Assembly (NCBI RefSeq): GCF_016741935.1 | Contig: NZ_JAERRG010000010.1 | Location: forward strand, 186,001 to 250,000 | Reading direction: 5' to 3' | Source of the DNA: Streptomyces endocoffeicus | GTDB lineage: Bacteria > Actinomycetota > Actinomycetes > Streptomycetales > Streptomycetaceae | Length of the DNA stretch: 64,000 nt | In this document: positions 25,097-33,417 of the stretch, piece by piece | Layout: each line of letters starts with the position of its first letter | Position numbering within the stretch: the stretch's first letter is position 1 | Notes under the pieces: model-generated | Told to the model about the DNA's origin: nothing | Databases searched by the model: none | Seen by the model: the letters and a program-made list of their open reading frames with translations, nothing else | Position numbers and translations under genes: made by a program

Positions 25097-26545
25097 ATGC
25101 CGCTCAGCCGAAGAGACTTCGCGAGGCGTTCCGCGTACACCGGGGCCGGGTTCGCCCTGGTCGGAAGCGCGGGGGTGCTCGCCACCGCACCCGGCGCGCT
25201 CGCCGCCGAGGCGACCGAGGAGGGCGTCGCGGGGGTCGAGGGCCACGGCGGCTCGTCGCTCGGCTACGGTCCGCTCATCGCGGACCCCAAGGGCATCCTG
25301 GCCCTCCCCAAGGGCTTCCGCTACAAGATCATCACCCGTACCGGTGAGACGAAGCTGGAGTCCGGCGAGTCCACCCCGTCCAACCACGACGGCACCGCCA
25401 CCTTCGAGGGCTCGCGCGGTGCGACGCTGCTGGTCAACAACCATGAGCTGGCCGGTCCCCGCAGCAAGTGGCCGCACCCGGTCCCGCTGACCGAGGGCCT
25501 GGTCTACGACCCGGCGGCCTCCGGTGGCTGCACCGTCGTCGAGGTCGCCAAGCACGGCGACCACGTCACCGAGTGGGTCGGCATCGCGGGCACCGCCACC
25601 AACTGCGCCGGTGGCCGCACCCCCTGGGGCACCTGGCTGACCTGCGAGGAGACCGAGGACAAGGCCGGCCAGAACGGCATGACCAAGGACCACGGCTACG
25701 TCTTCGAGGTCGACCCGCACGACCGCGAGGCCAACCGCGACCCGAAGCCGATCAAGGCCCTGGGCCGGTACGCGCACGAGGCCGTCGTCGTGGACCCCAA
25801 GCGCGGCCACCTCTACCTCACCGAGGACGCCTCCGGACCGAACGGCCTCCTCTACCGCTGGGTCCCGCCGCACGGCTTCGAGCACGGCCGCGGCAAGCTC
25901 GGCACGCTCAAGGACGACGCGGGCGTGCTCCAGGCGCCCAAGTGCTACGACTCGGGCGGCAACTTCGTGGACGACCTGTCCCGCGCCACCAAGACCGGCA
26001 CGGTCTACGGCGTGGACTGGGAGCCGGTGCCGGACCGCGACGCCAAGTCGGTGTCGGTGCGCAAGCAGTTCAAGGACGGCGAGATCACCCGGGCCCGCAA
26101 GCTGGAGGGCATGTGGTGGGCGGACGGTGGCGCGTACATCGTCTCCTCGTTCGCCCGTGCGGAGAGCCCGGTCCAGCACGACGGCCAGGTCTGGTTCTAC
26201 GACCCCAAGCGCCGCACCCTCACCCTCAAGGTGCTGCTGGGCGTCAACCCCGACCCGTCGAAGGACGGCGCCTTCGACGGCCCGGACAACATCACCGTCT
26301 CGCCGTACGGCGGTCTGGTCATCGCCGAGGACGGCGAGGGCATCCAGCACCTCTTCGGCGCCACCGAGGACGGCCGGACGTACCCGATCGCGCGCAACGA
26401 CCTGAACATCGGCAGCGCGGAGGAGCCGGAGTTCAGCGAGTTCACCGGTGTGGTCTTCTCGCCCGACGGCTCGACGCTGTACGCCAACATCCAGGTGCCG
26501 GGCATCATGCTCGCGATCACCGGCCCCTGGCGCCGCCAGCGCTGA
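25097..26545 (+). CDS. PhoX-family alkaline phosphatase, Tat-exported
   Basis: 482-residue secreted protein of the DUF839/PhoX family; PhoX enzymes are Ca/Fe-dependent phosphomonoesterases. The N-terminus MPLSRRDFARRSAYTGAGFA is a Tat signal with a twin arginine (SRRDF), followed by a hydrophobic stretch and Ala-rich cleavage region. Family segments are visible: NHDGTATF, LLVNNHELAGP, GGRTPWGTWLTCEE (the cysteine and glutamate region of PhoX) and GRYAHEAVVVDP. A candidate PHO box lies upstream, supporting PhoP control. Confidence 0.88.
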   Translation: MPLSRRDFARRSAYTGAGFALVGSAGVLATAPGALAAEATEEGVAGVEGHGGSSLGYGPLIADPKGILALPKGFRYKIITRTGETKLESGESTPSNHDGTATFEGSRGATLLVNNHELAGPRSKWPHPVPLTEGLVYDPAASGGCTVVEVAKHGDHVTEWVGIAGTATNCAGGRTPWGTWLTCEETEDKAGQNGMTKDHGYVFEVDPHDREANRDPKPIKALGRYAHEAVVVDPKRGHLYLTEDASGPNGLLYRWVPPHGFEHGRGKLGTLKDDAGVLQAPKCYDSGGNFVDDLSRATKTGTVYGVDWEPVPDRDAKSVSVRKQFKDGEITRARKLEGMWWADGGAYIVSSFARAESPVQHDGQVWFYDPKRRTLTLKVLLGVNPDPSKDGAFDGPDNITVSPYGGLVIAEDGEGIQHLFGATEDGRTYPIARNDLNIGSAEEPEFSEFTGVVFSPDGSTLYANIQVPGIMLAITGPWRRQR

Positions 26546-26611
26546 GGCCAAGGGCCGGGGGCTGACGCCGACGGGCCGGGGGGAATCGTCCCGGCCGGGG
26601 CACGCGTTGAC

Positions 26612-27742
26612 GTGAGCGTGACCTCACGCCTGCGCACCACCCCCTTCTCCATCCTGGACCGCTCCCGCACCCGCCAGGGGCGGGAGCGGTCGCAGGCGCT
26701 GCGCGACACCGTACGGTTCGCCCAGCAGGCCGAGGCGCTCGGCTACCACCGCTTCTGGGTCTCCGAGCACCACAGCGTGCCCGGCGTGGCCGGTTCGGCG
26801 CCCACGGTGCTGGCGTCCGCCGTCGCGGCGGCGACGGTCCGCATCCGCGTGGGCACGGGCGGTGTGATGCTGCCGAACCACCGCCCGCTGGTCGTGGCGG
26901 AGCAGTTCGGGGTGCTCGAATCCCTCTTCCCGGGCCGGATCGACATGGGCCTGGGCCGCTCCGTCGGCTTCACCGACGGCATCCGCCGCGCCCTGGGCGC
27001 CGAGAAGGACGCCGCGCGGGACTTCGGCGACCAACTGGACGAGCTGCTCGGCTGGTTCACCGGCGAGCAGGACGCCCACCCCCAGGTCCACGCCCACCCG
27101 GCGGAGGGGCTGCGGCTGCCCGTCTTCGTCCTGGCCACCGGCGCCGGCGCGGATCTGGCGGCGCGGGCCGGACTGTCCCTGGTGATCGGCGATCTGCGGG
27201 GCCGGGACGAGATGCTGCGCGCGATCGACCGCTACCGCACGGGCTTCCGCCCCTCGGCGTGGTCCTCCGCCCCGTACGTCGTCGTCTCGGGCAATGTCGC
27301 GGTCGCCGACACCACGGAGGAGGCCCGCCGGCTGCTGCTCCCCGAGGCATGGGCGATGGCCCACTCCCGCACCCACGGCGTCTTCCCGCCGCTGGCCCCG
27401 GCCGCGGAGATCGAGGCCCGGGAGATGACCGAGAAGGAGCGCGGCTTCTACGAGCGCGGCCTGCGCGGCCAGCTGTACGGCACGGAGGACGAGGTCGCCG
27501 CCGCGCTCGACGAACTGATCGAGCGCAGCGACGCCGACGAGGTGCTGGTCACGACGAGCACCTACGACCGCGAGGCCCTTCTGGACTCCTACCGCCGCCT
27601 GGCCCGCCTGGCGGGGCTGTCGGGCGACTCCGGCCCGGGTTCCGGTTCCGTGTCGGCCGCTACGTCACCGGGTTCGCGCATGCCGAGCAGTGGGCAGGGG
27701 GCCGGCAACCGCAGTGGCGCGGAAGCGCCCGCGCCGCGCTGA
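26612..27742 (+). CDS. Luciferase-like (LLM class) flavin monooxygenase
   Basis: 376-residue member of the bacterial luciferase/F420-dependent oxidoreductase superfamily, of the MsnO8-like LLM subfamily. Typical segments are TVRFAQQAEALGYHRFWVSEHH near residue 32, IRVGTGGVMLPNHRPL, and EQFGVLESLFPGRIDMGLGRS. Substrate and flavin (FMN or F420) cannot be told from the sequence. The start is GTG 26612. The last 45 residues are low complexity (GSGSVSAATSPGSRMPS), which is unusual for the family and may be a run-on extension. Confidence 0.88.
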   Translation: MSVTSRLRTTPFSILDRSRTRQGRERSQALRDTVRFAQQAEALGYHRFWVSEHHSVPGVAGSAPTVLASAVAAATVRIRVGTGGVMLPNHRPLVVAEQFGVLESLFPGRIDMGLGRSVGFTDGIRRALGAEKDAARDFGDQLDELLGWFTGEQDAHPQVHAHPAEGLRLPVFVLATGAGADLAARAGLSLVIGDLRGRDEMLRAIDRYRTGFRPSAWSSAPYVVVSGNVAVADTTEEARRLLLPEAWAMAHSRTHGVFPPLAPAAEIEAREMTEKERGFYERGLRGQLYGTEDEVAAALDELIERSDADEVLVTTSTYDREALLDSYRRLARLAGLSGDSGPGSGSVSAATSPGSRMPSSGQGAGNRSGAEAPAPR

Positions 27743-27870
27743 CCGCCGCTCGGCTCAGTGCCCCATGACGGGCCTCGTACTCGGCGGTCAGCTCGGCAAG
27801 ACGGTCCCGCTCGATCTGCCGCCGCGCGGCCTGGTGGCAATCGGCGCCCGTTGATTCGTATGGCCTCACG

Positions 27871-28284
27871 TCAGACGGCGACAAGCGTGATCCTCTCCCC
27901 ACACAGCTTGGCCATGTCGTCCGTGTCCGAGGTCAGCATGACCACAGGGCCCGGTTGGTGGAGCGCCGTGACGGCCACCATGGCGTCGATGGCGTATTTG
28001 TGGCCGTGCAGACCGGTGTCCCCCAGGAGCAGCGCGGCTTCCTTGGACCAGTCGACGCTGAGCGGTTCGACGCGCAATTGCGACAGCACGTAGTTCCAGC
28101 GGGCGCGTTTGATGCCGTTGTGCTGGGCTTCGATGAGCGTGGCTCCGCTGACCACGCGGTCGGCGCCGCGGTCCAGCGCGGACCGCACCATGTTCATCAC
28201 GGCCCGGTCCTCTTCGAGGCAGAGCGACAATCCTTGGCTGTCCAGCACCAGGCTGCCGCCCCCGGTCAGCCGGCCTCGCGCCAC
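27871..28284 (-). CDS. PIN-domain toxin (VapC-like)
   Basis: 137-residue PIN nuclease, the likely toxin of a type II toxin-antitoxin pair; VapC proteins cut tRNA or rRNA. The acidic quartet is visible at Asp15 (LVLDSQGL), Glu52 (ATLIEAQ), Asp100 (YAIDAMVA) and Asp120 (TSDTDD), so the active site looks intact. The GTG start at 28284 lies inside the antitoxin gene (19-bp overlap), the usual arrangement of such modules. Confidence 0.88.
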   Translation of the reverse strand: MARGRLTGGGSLVLDSQGLSLCLEEDRAVMNMVRSALDRGADRVVSGATLIEAQHNGIKRARWNYVLSQLRVEPLSVDWSKEAALLLGDTGLHGHKYAIDAMVAVTALHQPGPVVMLTSDTDDMAKLCGERITLVAV

Positions 28285-28556
28285 CGGGACTCCCGGCCTT
28301 CGGCCGCGGACCAGACGTCCGCGGCCGCTTGGCGCTCCTCGGTCGTGAAGGCCCCGTGCTCCTTCTCGAACTCGGCGAGATTCTCGCGAGTGGCCTGGTT
28401 CCGCAGGTGCTCCTCGATGGCCGCGGCGACAAGGGCGGAGACGCCGCGATTGCCCGCCCGGTCCCGCAACGCCCGCACCGTGCCCTCCGGGAGGGACACG
28501 CTGAGTGCCTTCGCGGGACCCTCACCGATCCCCGGCTCCACTGAGTCCTCAGTCAT
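28266..28556 (-). CDS. VapB-like antitoxin (ribbon-helix-helix)
   Basis: 96 residues. A ribbon-helix-helix-like DNA-binding segment (ALSVSLPEGTVRALRDRAGN) begins near residue 17, followed by a helical C-terminus (LAEFEKEHGAFTTEERQAAADVWSAAEG) suited to wrapping around the toxin. It overlaps the PIN gene downstream by 19 bp, and probably autoregulates with it from the AT-richer stretch at 28557-28600. VapB identity is inferred from the partner and size. Confidence 0.85.
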   Translation of the reverse strand: MTEDSVEPGIGEGPAKALSVSLPEGTVRALRDRAGNRGVSALVAAAIEEHLRNQATRENLAEFEKEHGAFTTEERQAAADVWSAAEGRESRWREAG

Positions 28557-28625
28557 GCGGCCAGTTTAGCAATCGGTTTCATAATCCGTATCCGGAATCA
28601 CCTGACAAGCGGCGGGCGGGTTGGC

Positions 28626-29855
28626 TCACAGGGCCTTGCCGGCGGGCTTGGCCATGCCTCGGACGGTGCGCGAGTCCACGTACTCGCCCATCGCGGTCAT
28701 CTCCCACTCACCCGAGAACTGCTTGATCATCTTCGCCATCATCACGCCCGTGCGCGGCTCGGCGTGGGTGAGGTCGAAGCGGACCAGCTCCTCGCCGCTC
28801 TGGGCGTCGAGGAGGCGGCAGTACGCCTTGGCCACATCGGTGAACTTCTGGCCGGAGAAGGAGTTGACCGTGAAGACCAGGCCGGTGACCTCGGACGGGA
28901 GGCCGCCGAGGTGGACGGTGATGGACTCGTCGTCGCCTCCGCCCTCACCGGTGAGGTTGTCGCCGGAGTGCTGGATGGCGCCGTTGAGGATGGCCAGCTT
29001 GCCGAAGAAGCAGGCGTCGATCTTCTTGCGGTCGACGCCGAAGGCGATCACGGACGCGTCCAGGTCGATGTCCTTGCCGCGGAAGGCGGGCTCCCAGCCC
29101 AGGCCCATCCGCACCGAGCTGAGCACCGGGCGGCCGCCCTTGACCAGGGACACCGTCTGGTTCTTCTGGAGGCTGACCCGGCCCTTGTCCAGGTTGATCT
29201 TCCCGGTGGCCGGGGCCGGGGCCGCCGCTGCGGCGGGCGCCGCGGCCGGGGGAGCGGACGGCATGGGCGGCGGGGGCTGGAAACCGGCGGGCGGGCCGCT
29301 CGGCGGGGGCGGCGTCTGAGTGGCGGGGGCGGTGGGGGCGGCCGGGGCGGCGGGCTCCTCGACCGTCACGCCGAAGTCGGTGGCGATGCCCGCGAGACCG
29401 TTGGCATACCCCTGCCCGACCGCGCGCACCTTCCACGCCCCATTGCGCCGGTACACCTCCACGGTCACCAGCGCGGTCTCGTTGCCCAGCCGCGGCGGGG
29501 TGAACGTGGCGATCACCGCGCCGTCGTCGGCGCCGCGCACGGTGGCGGTCGGCTCGGTGCCCGAGAACGTCGCCCCGGGCGCGTCCAGGCTCGCGGTCAC
29601 CACGATCTTCTCGATGTCGGCGGGGACGGCGGCGGTGTCCACCGTGATGGTGTCGCCCGCGCCCGCCGCACCGGCGCGGTGGGTCACGCCGGGCCCGGTG
29701 GGCTGGTTGTAGAAGACGAAGTCGTCGTCGGAACGCACTTTGCCGTTGGCGGTGAGCAGCAGGCCCGATACGTCGAGCCGCACCGGGGCGGTGACGTCAA
29801 CCGCCACGCGCGCGACGGAGAGGGGGAGGTTCGAGCCGGGTGTCATAGCGGTCAT
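28626..29855 (-). CDS. Tandem TerD-domain stress protein
   Basis: 409-residue cytoplasmic protein with two TerD (tellurium-resistance/stress, calcium-binding) domains. The first is at about residues 5-165 (RLDVSGLLLTANGKVRSDDDFVFYN), the second at about 220-395 (RMGLGWEP, DLDASVIAFG, GDNLTGEGGGDDESI). They are joined by a 55-residue linker rich in Pro and Ala (TPPPPSGPPAGFQPPPPMPS). Acidic loops (DDD, GGGDDE) match TerD calcium sites. It starts at ATG 29855 or 29846. No other ter genes lie next to it in this window. Confidence 0.88.
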   Translation of the reverse strand: MTAMTPGSNLPLSVARVAVDVTAPVRLDVSGLLLTANGKVRSDDDFVFYNQPTGPGVTHRAGAAGAGDTITVDTAAVPADIEKIVVTASLDAPGATFSGTEPTATVRGADDGAVIATFTPPRLGNETALVTVEVYRRNGAWKVRAVGQGYANGLAGIATDFGVTVEEPAAPAAPTAPATQTPPPPSGPPAGFQPPPPMPSAPPAAAPAAAAAPAPATGKINLDKGRVSLQKNQTVSLVKGGRPVLSSVRMGLGWEPAFRGKDIDLDASVIAFGVDRKKIDACFFGKLAILNGAIQHSGDNLTGEGGGDDESITVHLGGLPSEVTGLVFTVNSFSGQKFTDVAKAYCRLLDAQSGEELVRFDLTHAEPRTGVMMAKMIKQFSGEWEMTAMGEYVDSRTVRGMAKPAGKAL

Positions 29856-29989
29856 GCCCGGGGTAACGAACGTCCCCGCTTTACGGTTCCTTGACCTGCG
29901 GAGTGACTTCTGCCAGGCCCTGCCCCGGTGCGGTCGGCCCGGGGCGGGGCACGGGTCGGCTGTCGGTGGCCGCCGCCATCATGGTCCGC

Positions 29990-30829
29990 ATGACGACCGA
30001 GCCCGACGCGCTGCCCACCCTGGCCCGCGCCCATCTGCCCGCCGACCTCGCCGACCGCTGGACCGGGCTGCTGCGCCCGGCCGCCCACCTCCGCCGGGCC
30101 GGGGCGGCCGGTGATCCGGTCGTCGGCCGGCTCGGCGGACTGCCCCGGCTGCCCGAGGGCATGGACTGGCCGGAGTGGGAGGGGCACGGCCCGCTGGCGT
30201 TCGTGGCGGAGGTGGACTGCGCCGCGCTGCCCCGGGCGGAGCTGGACATACCGCTGCCCGCCGACGGCCGCCTGGCCTTCTTCTACTACGGCGACGACGA
30301 GGACTATGACGCGGTGGTCGACACCGCCGACCCGGACACCTGGGCCGGCGCCCGGGTGCTCCACCTCCCGCCCGCGCCCGCCGACGCGCCCGAACGGCCC
30401 GCACCGGCCGGTCTCACCCCGTACCCCGAGGTGGAGCTGACCGCCCACACGAGCCCGAGCGCCCCCGACTTCGATCTGCCCGCGCTGACCGCGGCGTTCG
30501 GCGAGGACGCGTTCCCGGACGCGTTCACGAGGGCGATATGGGGCCACCAGAGCGGTGTCGCCCATCAGATCGGCGGCCATGCCCAGTCCGTGCAGGGCGC
30601 GGTGGAGATCGTGGTGGCCCATGGCGCGCTGGGCGGGCGGGACGTGTCCTGGGAGGACCCACGGCTCGAGGAGGAGGCGGGGCGCTGGGTGCTGCTCGCG
30701 CAGTTCGACTCCGACGAGGACGCGGACATGATGTGGGGCGACGGCGGCGCGCTGTACTGGCTGATCCGCCCCGACGACCTCGCCGCGGGCCGCTTCGAGA
30801 AGGCCCTGTTCACCTGGCAGTGCTGCTGA
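29990..30829 (+). CDS. DUF1963 (YwqG-like) protein
   Basis: 279-residue protein of the DUF1963 family. Matching segments are GRLGGLPRLPEGMDWPEWEG near residue 42, PLAFVAEVDCAALP, and the C-terminal WVLLAQFDSDEDADMMWGDGGALYWLIRPDDLAAGRFEKA. The function of the family is unknown. It is soluble, with no signal peptide. The start is ATG 29990 or ATG 29981; the longer frame from 29891 has no family support. A small hairpin follows the stop. Confidence 0.82.
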   Translation: MTTEPDALPTLARAHLPADLADRWTGLLRPAAHLRRAGAAGDPVVGRLGGLPRLPEGMDWPEWEGHGPLAFVAEVDCAALPRAELDIPLPADGRLAFFYYGDDEDYDAVVDTADPDTWAGARVLHLPPAPADAPERPAPAGLTPYPEVELTAHTSPSAPDFDLPALTAAFGEDAFPDAFTRAIWGHQSGVAHQIGGHAQSVQGAVEIVVAHGALGGRDVSWEDPRLEEEAGRWVLLAQFDSDEDADMMWGDGGALYWLIRPDDLAAGRFEKALFTWQCC

Positions 30830-30834
30830 CGGAA

Positions 30835-30851
30835 TTTGCCGTCGCGGCAAA
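30835..30851 (+). terminator. Short hairpin after the DUF1963 gene
   Basis: TTTGCCG-TCG-CGGCAAA is a perfect 7-bp stem, followed at once by CCCC-GTT-GGGG. It is either a weak terminator or a small dyad operator for the following epimerase gene. Confidence 0.45.
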
Positions 30852-30920
30852 CCCCGTTGGGGGTTCCTCGCGCCCAGGTCGATTCTGCGCTCTGACCCCC
30901 GTCAGAGAGGCACCTCTCCC

Positions 30921-31832
30921 ATGCATGTCTTCCTTACCGGCGCGAGCGGCTACATCGGCGGCACCGTCGCCGTCCGCCTCCGCCAGGCAGGCCATCACAT
31001 CAGTGGTCTGACCCGTGATCCGGCCAAGGCCGGACAACTCACCCGGCTGGGCATCGAACCCGTGGTGGGTTCGCTCGACGACGCGGACCTTCTCGCCGAG
31101 CGCGCCCGCGGCGCCGACGCCGTGGTCAACGCGGCCGACAGCGACCACCGCGCGGCCGTGGAGACGCTCATCGCCGCCCTCGCCGGATCGGGCAAGCCGC
31201 TGATCCACACCAGCGGCTCCAGCACGGTCGGCACCGGCACCGAGGGCGAGGCGTCGGAGGCGGTCCACGGCGAGGACCTCCTCGACCCGGGTTCGGCCTG
31301 GGAGCCCGATCACCCCATCCGCGCGGCCCGGGTCGCGATCGACCGCCTGGTCCTGAGCGCGGCCGAGCGGGGCGTACGGTCGGCGGTGCTCTGCGACAGC
31401 CTGATCTACGGGCACGGCCGGGGCCTGGGCCGGGACAGCGTCCTGATCGCCGCACTGGTCCGGCAGGCCCGCGCCGGGGGAGTCGTCCGCCAGGTCGGCC
31501 CCGGCCGCAACATCTGGTCCACCGTCCATGTCGACGACGTCGCCGACCTGTACCTCCTCGCGCTGGAGAAGGCGCCTCCGGGCACCTTCTGCTTCGTGGA
31601 GAACGGGGAGGAGTCGTTCGGCGCGATCGCCGAGGCCGTCGCCCGCTCCCTCGGCCTGCCCGGCCCCCGCCCCTGGGACCCCGACGCGCCGGACAACGTC
31701 TGGGACCCCCAGTTCGCCCGGCACGCCCTGGGCTCCAACAGCCGCGTACGGGCGGGCCGCGCCCGCGAGCTACTCGGCTGGCACCCGCGACACCGCTCGA
31801 TCACGGACTGGATCCTCCGCGAGCTGCGCTGA
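30921..31832 (+). CDS. NAD(P)-dependent epimerase/dehydratase family protein
   Basis: 303-residue Rossmann-fold protein of the extended/atypical SDR group. The nucleotide loop TGASGYIGG is at residues 6-14, and VNAADSDHR and SGSSTVGTG follow at the usual positions. I do not see a standard YxxxK; the region around residue 150 reads LCDSLIYGHG, as in some NmrA/atypical members. Substrate unknown. AGAGAGG precedes the ATG. The 3' end overlaps the convergent DMT transporter gene by 63 bp. Confidence 0.85.
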   Translation: MHVFLTGASGYIGGTVAVRLRQAGHHISGLTRDPAKAGQLTRLGIEPVVGSLDDADLLAERARGADAVVNAADSDHRAAVETLIAALAGSGKPLIHTSGSSTVGTGTEGEASEAVHGEDLLDPGSAWEPDHPIRAARVAIDRLVLSAAERGVRSAVLCDSLIYGHGRGLGRDSVLIAALVRQARAGGVVRQVGPGRNIWSTVHVDDVADLYLLALEKAPPGTFCFVENGEESFGAIAEAVARSLGLPGPRPWDPDAPDNVWDPQFARHALGSNSRVRAGRARELLGWHPRHRSITDWILRELR

Positions 31833-32708
31833 CCGGTCGGGGCGGCGGCGCATGGTGGCCGCCGTCACCCCGATCACGCACACCGCCATGCCCGCGAGCG
31901 CCGTCCACCCGGGCGCGTCCCCGAACATCGCGTACGCCCACACCAGCGTGGTCGGGGGCGTGAGGTAGATCAGCGCGCTGGTGCCGGTGACGCCGTTGCG
32001 GCGCAGGCTCAGCCAGTAGAAGCCGTAGCCGCCGACCGTGGAGAGCAGCACCGTCCAGACCACCGCGCCCCAGAAGCCCCCGCCCGCCGGGGGCGCGGCA
32101 TGGCCCCCGGCCACGGCGACCCCGGTGAACAGGACGGCGCTGACCAGGCAGTGCAGTGGTATGGCGTCCACGGGGTCGAGCGGCGCCCGCACCTTACGTT
32201 CGAGGAAGCTCGCGGCCAGCAGCGCCGCCATGGCGGCGAAGGGCAGCCCGTACGCCCAGGCCGGGGCGGTGGCCGGGCCCGCCGACAGATCGCCCTGGAC
32301 GACGAGCGCGACCCCGCCGAGGCCGATGGCCAGCCCCGCCCACTGGCGCGGGCTGACCGTCTCCCCGAGCAGCCGCCCGGCCAGCGCGCCCGCCGCGAGC
32401 GGCTGCAACGCGGCGATCAGCGCGGAGGTGCCGGACGGCACGCCGAGCCCGACCGACCAGACGATCCCGCCGAGATAGCCGCCCTGCGAGAGCGCTCCGA
32501 TCACCGCCTGCTCGGCGATCGCGCGCGGGCGCGGTCTGCGGCGCCTCAGCAGCGCCCAGGCGCCGCCCAGGACCGCCGCCGCCGCGAGGAAGCGCCACAT
32601 CAGCAGGGTGTCGGCGGCGGCCTCGCGGGTGCCGAGCTCGGCACCGATGAAGCCGGAGCTCCACATCACGACGAGGCCGATGGCGGTGACGGCGGCACTG
32701 ACGGGCAT
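31770..32708 (-). CDS. DMT-superfamily (EamA) transporter
   Basis: 312-residue membrane protein with about ten hydrophobic helices in two EamA repeats (first half VMWSSGFIGAELG, second half LTPPTTLVWAYAMFGDAPG). Such proteins export metabolites or drugs. It is divergent from a TetR regulator, with a 50-bp dyad in between, so it is probably the regulator's target. Its 3' end overlaps the convergent epimerase gene by 63 bp. Confidence 0.9.
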   Translation of the reverse strand: MPVSAAVTAIGLVVMWSSGFIGAELGTREAAADTLLMWRFLAAAAVLGGAWALLRRRRPRPRAIAEQAVIGALSQGGYLGGIVWSVGLGVPSGTSALIAALQPLAAGALAGRLLGETVSPRQWAGLAIGLGGVALVVQGDLSAGPATAPAWAYGLPFAAMAALLAASFLERKVRAPLDPVDAIPLHCLVSAVLFTGVAVAGGHAAPPAGGGFWGAVVWTVLLSTVGGYGFYWLSLRRNGVTGTSALIYLTPPTTLVWAYAMFGDAPGWTALAGMAVCVIGVTAATMRRRPDRSAQLAEDPVRDRAVSRVPAE

Positions 32709-32758
32709 GGGGCGTTCCTCGTTCTGGGTTGGGGTTCCGGGTCGGCTCAGGCTCCGGG

Positions 32759-32808
32759 TATACCGGTCTGTTTAGTCCCTCATCCACTAGACTAAACAGA
32801 TCGGTATA
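32759..32808. promoter_or_regulatory. Large dyad operator between DMT transporter and TetR
   Basis: TATACCGGTCTGTTTAGTC (32759-32777) and GACTAAACAGATCGGTATA (32790-32808) are inverted repeats matching at 18 of 19 positions, separated by 12 bp. The site is markedly AT-richer than its surroundings and lies between the two start codons, so it is the probable operator of the divergent TetR protein. Confidence 0.85.
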
Positions 32809-32841
32809 CACGTCAACCCTTCACCCGGAGGTGATCACGTC

Positions 32842-33417
32842 ATGGAAGCGCCTACGGGAGTGCTCACCCCCGCCGCGCGCCGCATCCTCGACACCGCCGC
32901 CGAGCTCTTCTACGGGCAGGGGATCAACGCGGTCGGCGTGGATCTGATCGCCAAGCGCGCCGGAGTCACGAAGAAGACGTTGTACGACCGCTTCGGCTCG
33001 AAGGAAACGCTGGTCGCCGCGTATTTGCGGGAGCGCGATGAGCGGTGGCGGGCGTGGCTCACCGCCGAGGTCGAGAAGTCGCCCCCGGCGGATCGCGCCC
33101 TCGCCACGTTCGACGCGCTCGCGGAGTGGGTGCGCCGCGAGAACCCGCGCGGCTGCGGCTTCGTCAACGCGGCGGCCGAACTGCCGGACGCCGCGCATCC
33201 GGCCCGGCAGGTCGTCGCCGACCAGAAGCACTGGCTGCGGGGCTATCTGCGGCGGCTGTGCGAGGAGGCGGGCGTGACGGCCCCCGACGAGCTGGCGGAC
33301 GAGCTGCTGCTGCTCCACGAGGGGGCCACGGTGCTGAACGGTCTTTCGGTGGTCGGCGATCCGGTCGGCATCGCGCGTGAGCTAGCCCTGCGGGCGCTGG
33401 AGCGGGCCAGGGCCTGA
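32842..33417 (+). CDS. TetR-family regulator
   Basis: 191 residues. The helix-turn-helix is at about residues 31-55 (VGVDLIAKRAGVTKKTLYDRFGSKE); the C-terminal domain is helical with GFVNAAAELPDAAHPARQVV, similar to regulators next to DMT exporters. It probably represses both itself and the divergent exporter through the 19-bp inverted repeat. The ATG follows GGAGG at good spacing. Its end overlaps the convergent ATPase-like gene by 36 bp. Confidence 0.92.
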   Translation: MEAPTGVLTPAARRILDTAAELFYGQGINAVGVDLIAKRAGVTKKTLYDRFGSKETLVAAYLRERDERWRAWLTAEVEKSPPADRALATFDALAEWVRRENPRGCGFVNAAAELPDAAHPARQVVADQKHWLRGYLRRLCEEAGVTAPDELADELLLLHEGATVLNGLSVVGDPVGIARELALRALERARA

